Below the pieces are notes generated by a model. The model did no database searches and was not told the DNA's origin. It saw only the letters and a program-made list of their open reading frames with translations. The translations under genes were made by a program, and so were the position numbers. Positions 61,222 through 64,000 of a stretch of 64,000 nucleotides of DNA are shown here, piece by piece (position 1 is the first letter of the stretch; each line of letters begins with the position of its first letter). Source of the stretch: Peptoniphilus_A sp001811425 (GTDB lineage: Bacteria; Bacillota; Clostridia; Tissierellales; Peptoniphilaceae); contig NZ_KV804704.1 in assembly GCF_001811425.1 (NCBI RefSeq), forward strand, positions 1 to 64,000, given 5' to 3'.

Positions 61222-61722
61222 ATGATTAATATGACAAAAATTGACTATGTTATTAATACTACTGGAGCATCCTATGAAATTGTCAGAAAGGCACTACTTG
61301 ATAGCGATGGCGATGTTGATGACGCTATAAAATTTATCAATGAAGGAAGATACGAAGAGGCAGCTGAGGCTTCAAAGGTGTTCGAAAGCGAAGAGGAAAA
61401 AGAATCCTACGAAAGTCGTGAAGGTAAAACAGGCAGAGAATATGTTGACGAAGTTATAAATTATCTTGACGAAATTGTTGACGCAATAAAGGAAATTTGG
61501 AGAAAGGGCAACGCAAGCAGACTTCTTGTTGAAAAAGAAAATGAAACAGTTTTATCTCTTTCCCTAACGACATCTGCCATTGGAATGATTTTGGCGCTTC
61601 CTGCATCACTTATTGGACTTTCTGCAGCCTATGTTTATGACTACTCCTTTAAAATAATTATGGAAAATGGCGAAGTCATTGATGTCAAAGAATATTTAAA
61701 AGACAAAAGTAAATTCAAATAA
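61222..61722 (+). CDS. DUF4342 protein with N-terminal UBA-like domain
   Basis: This 166-residue protein starts with a UBA/TS-N-like three-helix part (KIDYVINTTGASYEIVRKAL, then DVDDAIKFINEG), followed by a charged linker and a DUF4342-type domain (KEIWRKGNASRLLVEKENETVLSLSLTTSAIG) with a hydrophobic segment. The UBA-like fold resembles that of EF-Ts, suggesting protein binding. GAGGTGATATTATG sets the start at 61222. Confidence 0.82.
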   Translation: MINMTKIDYVINTTGASYEIVRKALLDSDGDVDDAIKFINEGRYEEAAEASKVFESEEEKESYESREGKTGREYVDEVINYLDEIVDAIKEIWRKGNASRLLVEKENETVLSLSLTTSAIGMILALPASLIGLSAAYVYDYSFKIIMENGEVIDVKEYLKDKSKFK

Positions 61723-61728
61723 AAAGTG

Positions 61729-61752
61729 AAGAGCCCTGCGGGGCTTTTTTCT
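61729..61752 (+). terminator. Terminator after the DUF4342 gene
   Basis: AGCCC-TGCG-GGGCT followed by T6. Confidence 0.85.
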
Positions 61753-61769
61753 TTAAGGCGAGGAGCAAA

Positions 61770-62516
61770 ATGATAATCACAAGTAAAAACAATGAGACCT
61801 ATAAATTTTTAAAGAGTTTAAAGGAAAAAAAATACAGGCAAGAGCATGGACTTTTTATGGTGGAAAAGCCCCTGGTAATGGAAGAGGCAAGAGACTTTAG
61901 ACCCAAATATATTGCCCTAAGCGAGTCTTCCTTTAAGGAAAATAAATTCCCTGACATAAGAAAAAGAGTGAAGGAAGAAGACTTATTTATTTTTTCAGAC
62001 AATATTTTCAAAAATCTTTGCGATGCAGTGACTTCACCTGGCATAATCGCCTACTACAGTGAGGTCCACAGAAAGTTTCATGAAGAGTCTGGGAAATTTT
62101 TGTACTTAGATGATATAAGAGAGCCGGGAAATCTTGGAGGAATGATAAGATCTGCTGATGCCTTTGGTCTTGATGGACTAATTATTTCGCCAAACTCCTG
62201 CGATTTATACAATCCAAAGACAGTTAGATCTTCCATGTCATCAATTTTTAGGGTCCCAATTTATTTTATGAGCCGGGAAGATTTGGTGAATTTAGATTTT
62301 AATATTATTGCAACTTCACTTAACAACTCAAGATCCACAAGGGACTATAAATTTAAGGACAAGGACATTGTCGTAATAGGCAACGAGGCAAAGGGAGTAT
62401 CCGAATTTTTGATGTCCCATGCCAAGGGTTTTTTAAATATTCCAATCTCAGAGAATGTTGACTCCTTAAATGCCAATGTTGCAGCATCAATAATAATTTA
62501 CGAGATGATGAAATGA
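61770..62516 (+). CDS. TrmH/SpoU family RNA methyltransferase
   Basis: This 248-residue protein has an N-terminal substrate-binding domain (FLKSLKEKKYRQEHGLFMVE) and a knotted SPOUT catalytic domain with LDDIREPGNLGGMIRSADAFG, VVIGNEAKGVSEFL and IPISENVDSLNANVAASI. It 2'-O-methylates rRNA or tRNA; the target is not determined. GCGAGGAGC precedes ATG. Its stop overlaps the next ATG. Confidence 0.92.
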   Translation: MIITSKNNETYKFLKSLKEKKYRQEHGLFMVEKPLVMEEARDFRPKYIALSESSFKENKFPDIRKRVKEEDLFIFSDNIFKNLCDAVTSPGIIAYYSEVHRKFHEESGKFLYLDDIREPGNLGGMIRSADAFGLDGLIISPNSCDLYNPKTVRSSMSSIFRVPIYFMSREDLVNLDFNIIATSLNNSRSTRDYKFKDKDIVVIGNEAKGVSEFLMSHAKGFLNIPISENVDSLNANVAASIIIYEMMK

Positions 62517-63202
62517 AATATGTAATTGTGGCAGAAAACTTTCCAGAAGACTCTGCCGAAAAATTAAAAGCTTATGGAGAAGTAGTGAGGACTCGTGCCA
62601 ACAAAAACCTTTTAAAGGGGCTTGACACTCATCCAGATATTTTAGTACACCCACTTCCAAGTGGAGAGCTTGTTGTGGACAGAGATAATTTTGAATACTA
62701 CAAAAAAATTTTTCCAGACAAAAAGATCCTTCCATCACATTCAAGTTTGTCAAAAAAGTATCCAAAAGATGTGCCCCTGAATGCCTTCACTTTTAAAAAT
62801 TATTTCATCCACAACCTAAAATTTACAGATCAAGTTCTCTTAGATTATTACAAAAATTCTGGCTATGAGATGAAAAACATTAAGCAGGGCTATGGCAAGT
62901 GCTCCTCCCTTGTGACAGAGGACTTTATCATTACAAGTGACGGCGGAATTTATGAAAGCCTAAGGGATTTTATACCAATTTATAAGATAAATCATGGGGA
63001 GATTAAACTTCAAAACTTTAACTATGGTTTTATAGGTGGGGCAAGTGGAGCCTTGGGCAAAAAAATATTCTTCACAGGAGATTTTTCTCATCACTCCTCC
63101 TATGAAGAAATTTTAAAAATTATAAAAAAATATGATTATGAAATTGAAATTTTATCCAAAGACCCAATAGAAGATTATGGCTCAATATTTTTTATAGGAT
63201 AA
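62513..63202 (+). CDS. Uncharacterised GME-fold-like protein (DUF6873-type)
   Basis: This 229-residue protein has patterns HPLPSGELVVDRDNFEYY, NAFTFKNYFIHNLKF, GYGKCSSLVTEDFIITSDGG and GFIGGASGALGKKIFFTGDF. These resemble the pseudo-symmetric repeats of guanidino-group-modifying-enzyme folds with a possible catalytic Cys; my assignment to DUF6873 is from memory and tentative. It is translationally coupled to the TrmH gene (ATGA), which hints at a shared context but not a function. Confidence 0.62.
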   Translation: MKYVIVAENFPEDSAEKLKAYGEVVRTRANKNLLKGLDTHPDILVHPLPSGELVVDRDNFEYYKKIFPDKKILPSHSSLSKKYPKDVPLNAFTFKNYFIHNLKFTDQVLLDYYKNSGYEMKNIKQGYGKCSSLVTEDFIITSDGGIYESLRDFIPIYKINHGEIKLQNFNYGFIGGASGALGKKIFFTGDFSHHSSYEEILKIIKKYDYEIEILSKDPIEDYGSIFFIG

Positions 63203-63213
63203 TTTAACTCCTC

Positions 63214-63552
63214 TTAAGGATTTTTTTTATTGTACTTAATTAAGTAAAGGGAGAAAAAAAGTCCAATCACAAAGAAAATTATTGAAGTGAAAGAGTAATC
63301 CACAACTTTGGAAAAATATAATATGAAAAAGTTGTTGTAGATAATTGGAATAAGCAAAATATAGAAAAAGTAAAAATTTTTATTTTTGTAGATAAGGGGC
63401 AGTGAAATTAAAATAGGCAAGGCAAGGGAACTTAGACCATGAAAATTTAAAAATGCAAAAAAACCATAAAGATTTTCTTCAAGAACAGGAAGAATTGGTA
63501 TAGAACCCATAAGGATAGTCAAAATAAAAAGATATTTTAGCTTGTTTTTCAT
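63214..63552 (-). CDS. Small polytopic membrane protein, unknown function
   Basis: This 112-residue protein has four hydrophobic helices with few charged residues between them, and a C-terminal KYNKKN tail. ATG 63552 follows TTGGAGGC; the ATG 27 bp earlier has no site. It is convergent with the preceding gene and divergent from the thrS leader. No family recognised. Confidence 0.62.
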   Translation of the reverse strand: MKNKLKYLFILTILMGSIPILPVLEENLYGFFAFLNFHGLSSLALPILISLPLIYKNKNFYFFYILLIPIIYNNFFILYFSKVVDYSFTSIIFFVIGLFFSLYLIKYNKKNP

Positions 63553-63669
63553 ATTTGCCTCCAAATAATTTTTCTTCATAAATTATATCAAAAATAGAAA
63601 AATTTTGTTTTAAAAACTTTACAGAGGGTAATAAATGTTAGTAAGTTGAGAGAGAATTTCTCTTTACTC

Positions 63670-63698
63670 TTGAATTTTTAAAGATTATATGTTAATAT
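63670..63698 (+). promoter_or_regulatory. Probable promoter of the thrS T-box leader
   Basis: TTGAAT (63670-63675), 17 bp, TAATAT (63693-63698). Start expected at about 63705, just before stem I. Confidence 0.65.
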
Positions 63699-63717
63699 AA
63701 GAGCAATTTTAAAAATG

Positions 63718-63908
63718 GCTTTGATAAGAAGAGTAAATTATATAAAATTTTTAGAGAGGAAACGGCTGGTGCAAGTTTCCAATTTTATATTTTTGAAAAC
63801 TAACTTGGAGCCCCATAGCAAACTATGGCGTATGGATGCGTTAAATCCCTCGAGTTTAATTAAGGTGGAACCACGGTCATCGTCCTTTGGGATGATGACT
63901 TTTTTTAT
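63718..63908 (+). promoter_or_regulatory. T-box leader of thrS (tRNA-Thr)
   Basis: Stem I base GCT..AAG pairs with CTT..GC; the specifier loop reads GAA-A-ACT-AA, giving ACU (Thr). The T-box AAGGTGGAACCACGG (63862-63876) has the bulge UGGA, which matches a discriminator-U tRNA-Thr. The terminator GTCATC-G-TCC/GGA-TGATGAC with T7 lies at 63876-63908. Controls the threonyl-tRNA synthetase gene that follows. Confidence 0.92.
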
Positions 63909-63935
63909 TTTATTTTTTAATTTTAGGAGGATATG

Positions 63936-64000
63936 ATGATAATTAAATACCCAGACGGATCACAAAAGGAATATGAAAGTGGCGTAAAGGTAAAAGAAAT
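63936..64000 (+). CDS. thrS: Threonyl-tRNA synthetase, N-terminal fragment (cut by window end)
   Basis: The first 21 codons (MIIKYPDGSQKEYESGVKVK and one more) are the start of the TGS domain of ThrS. The specifier of the T-box leader (ACU) supports this. Two ATG codons stand in tandem (63933, 63936); the second has the better 5-bp spacing to AGGAGG. The rest lies beyond the window. Confidence 0.87.
   Translation, partial: MIIKYPDGSQKEYESGVKVKE

Noticed and set aside
63203..63235. Possible terminator TCCT-CTTA-AGGA with T run after 63202
   Set aside because: The stem is only four to five base pairs; too weak to report as a feature.
63715..63936. 73-codon open frame across the thrS leader
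   Set aside because: It lies entirely within the T-box RNA and resembles no protein.
1..64000. tRNA, rRNA, insertion sequence or prophage genes
   Set aside because: None could be recognised on either strand; no transposase or integrase motifs and no cloverleaf were seen by eye.

Overview
The window is a 64 kb piece of an AT-rich, Gram-positive (Firmicutes-type) chromosome. T-box leaders, a TPP riboswitch, SufCBDSU without IscU/HscAB, RNase J, the alaS-ireB-ruvX and infC-rpmI-rplT blocks, purine-rich ribosome binding sites and an SLH-anchored surface protein all point to a low-GC anaerobe. The closest fit I can suggest is an anaerobic coccus of the Tissierellia/Peptoniphilaceae type (Peptoniphilus, Anaerococcus, Finegoldia). 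That placement is inference from gene content, not a database result. Two runs of exactly 100 N (746-845, 26048-26147) are scaffold gaps, and both lie inside repeats.

Layout. 1-2045: end of a large Cna-B-repeat/SLH surface protein. 2126-6245: MurJ flippase (minus), ABC exporter, nitroreductase. 6296-9275: TPP-riboswitch operon for a thiamine-precursor ABC importer. 9422-13902: 5-oxoproline (pyroglutamate) operon pxpA-ycsG-pxpB-pxpC-ycsI, with pxpA frameshifted near its start. 14035-18788: lipoprotein, DUF1294, a HEPN plus PD-(D/E)XK candidate nuclease on the minus strand, a TIM-barrel protein with an NhaC antiporter, and a macrodomain protein. 18849-21928 (minus): bifunctional-type PBP with a degenerate transpeptidase site, followed by a 58-residue basic protein. 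22105-26645: HicAB-like toxin-antitoxin, hflX, yigZ, nadE, a tandemly duplicated pair of tiny membrane-protein genes, and a lipoprotein. 26676-31068: two T-box leaders, each controlling a TrpX-like binding lipoprotein, followed by one shared permease and ATPase. 31141-35015 (minus): anti-sigma/sigma pair and an ABC-2 permease with a catalytically degenerate ABC ATPase carrying an acidic tail. 35185-36313: VanZ-like protein plus a secreted protein.

36458-57673 is mostly housekeeping: ychF, HAD phosphatase, rbgA-rnhB-yraN, sufCBDSU-rrf2-iscS, AI-2E exporter, alaS-ireB-ruvX-DUF1292-fur-rnj, trmR-trhP-udk (wobble-uridine modification plus uridine kinase), and the infC-rpmI-rplT operon with an attenuator leader and an AUU start codon. 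57739-64000: KtrB/KtrA potassium uptake, a hidden 57-residue membrane protein, DUF3048 lipoprotein, DUF4342 protein, TrmH methyltransferase, a GME-fold-like protein, a small membrane protein, and the T-box plus first codons of thrS.

The least ordinary loci are the HEPN/PD-(D/E)XK protein (possible phage defence), the PBP lacking both the SxxK lysine and the KTG motif, the ABC ATPase lacking the signature, catalytic Glu and H-loop His, and the paired T-box transporters, whose UGGU bulge argues against tRNA-Trp. Nothing here was checked by computation or database search.
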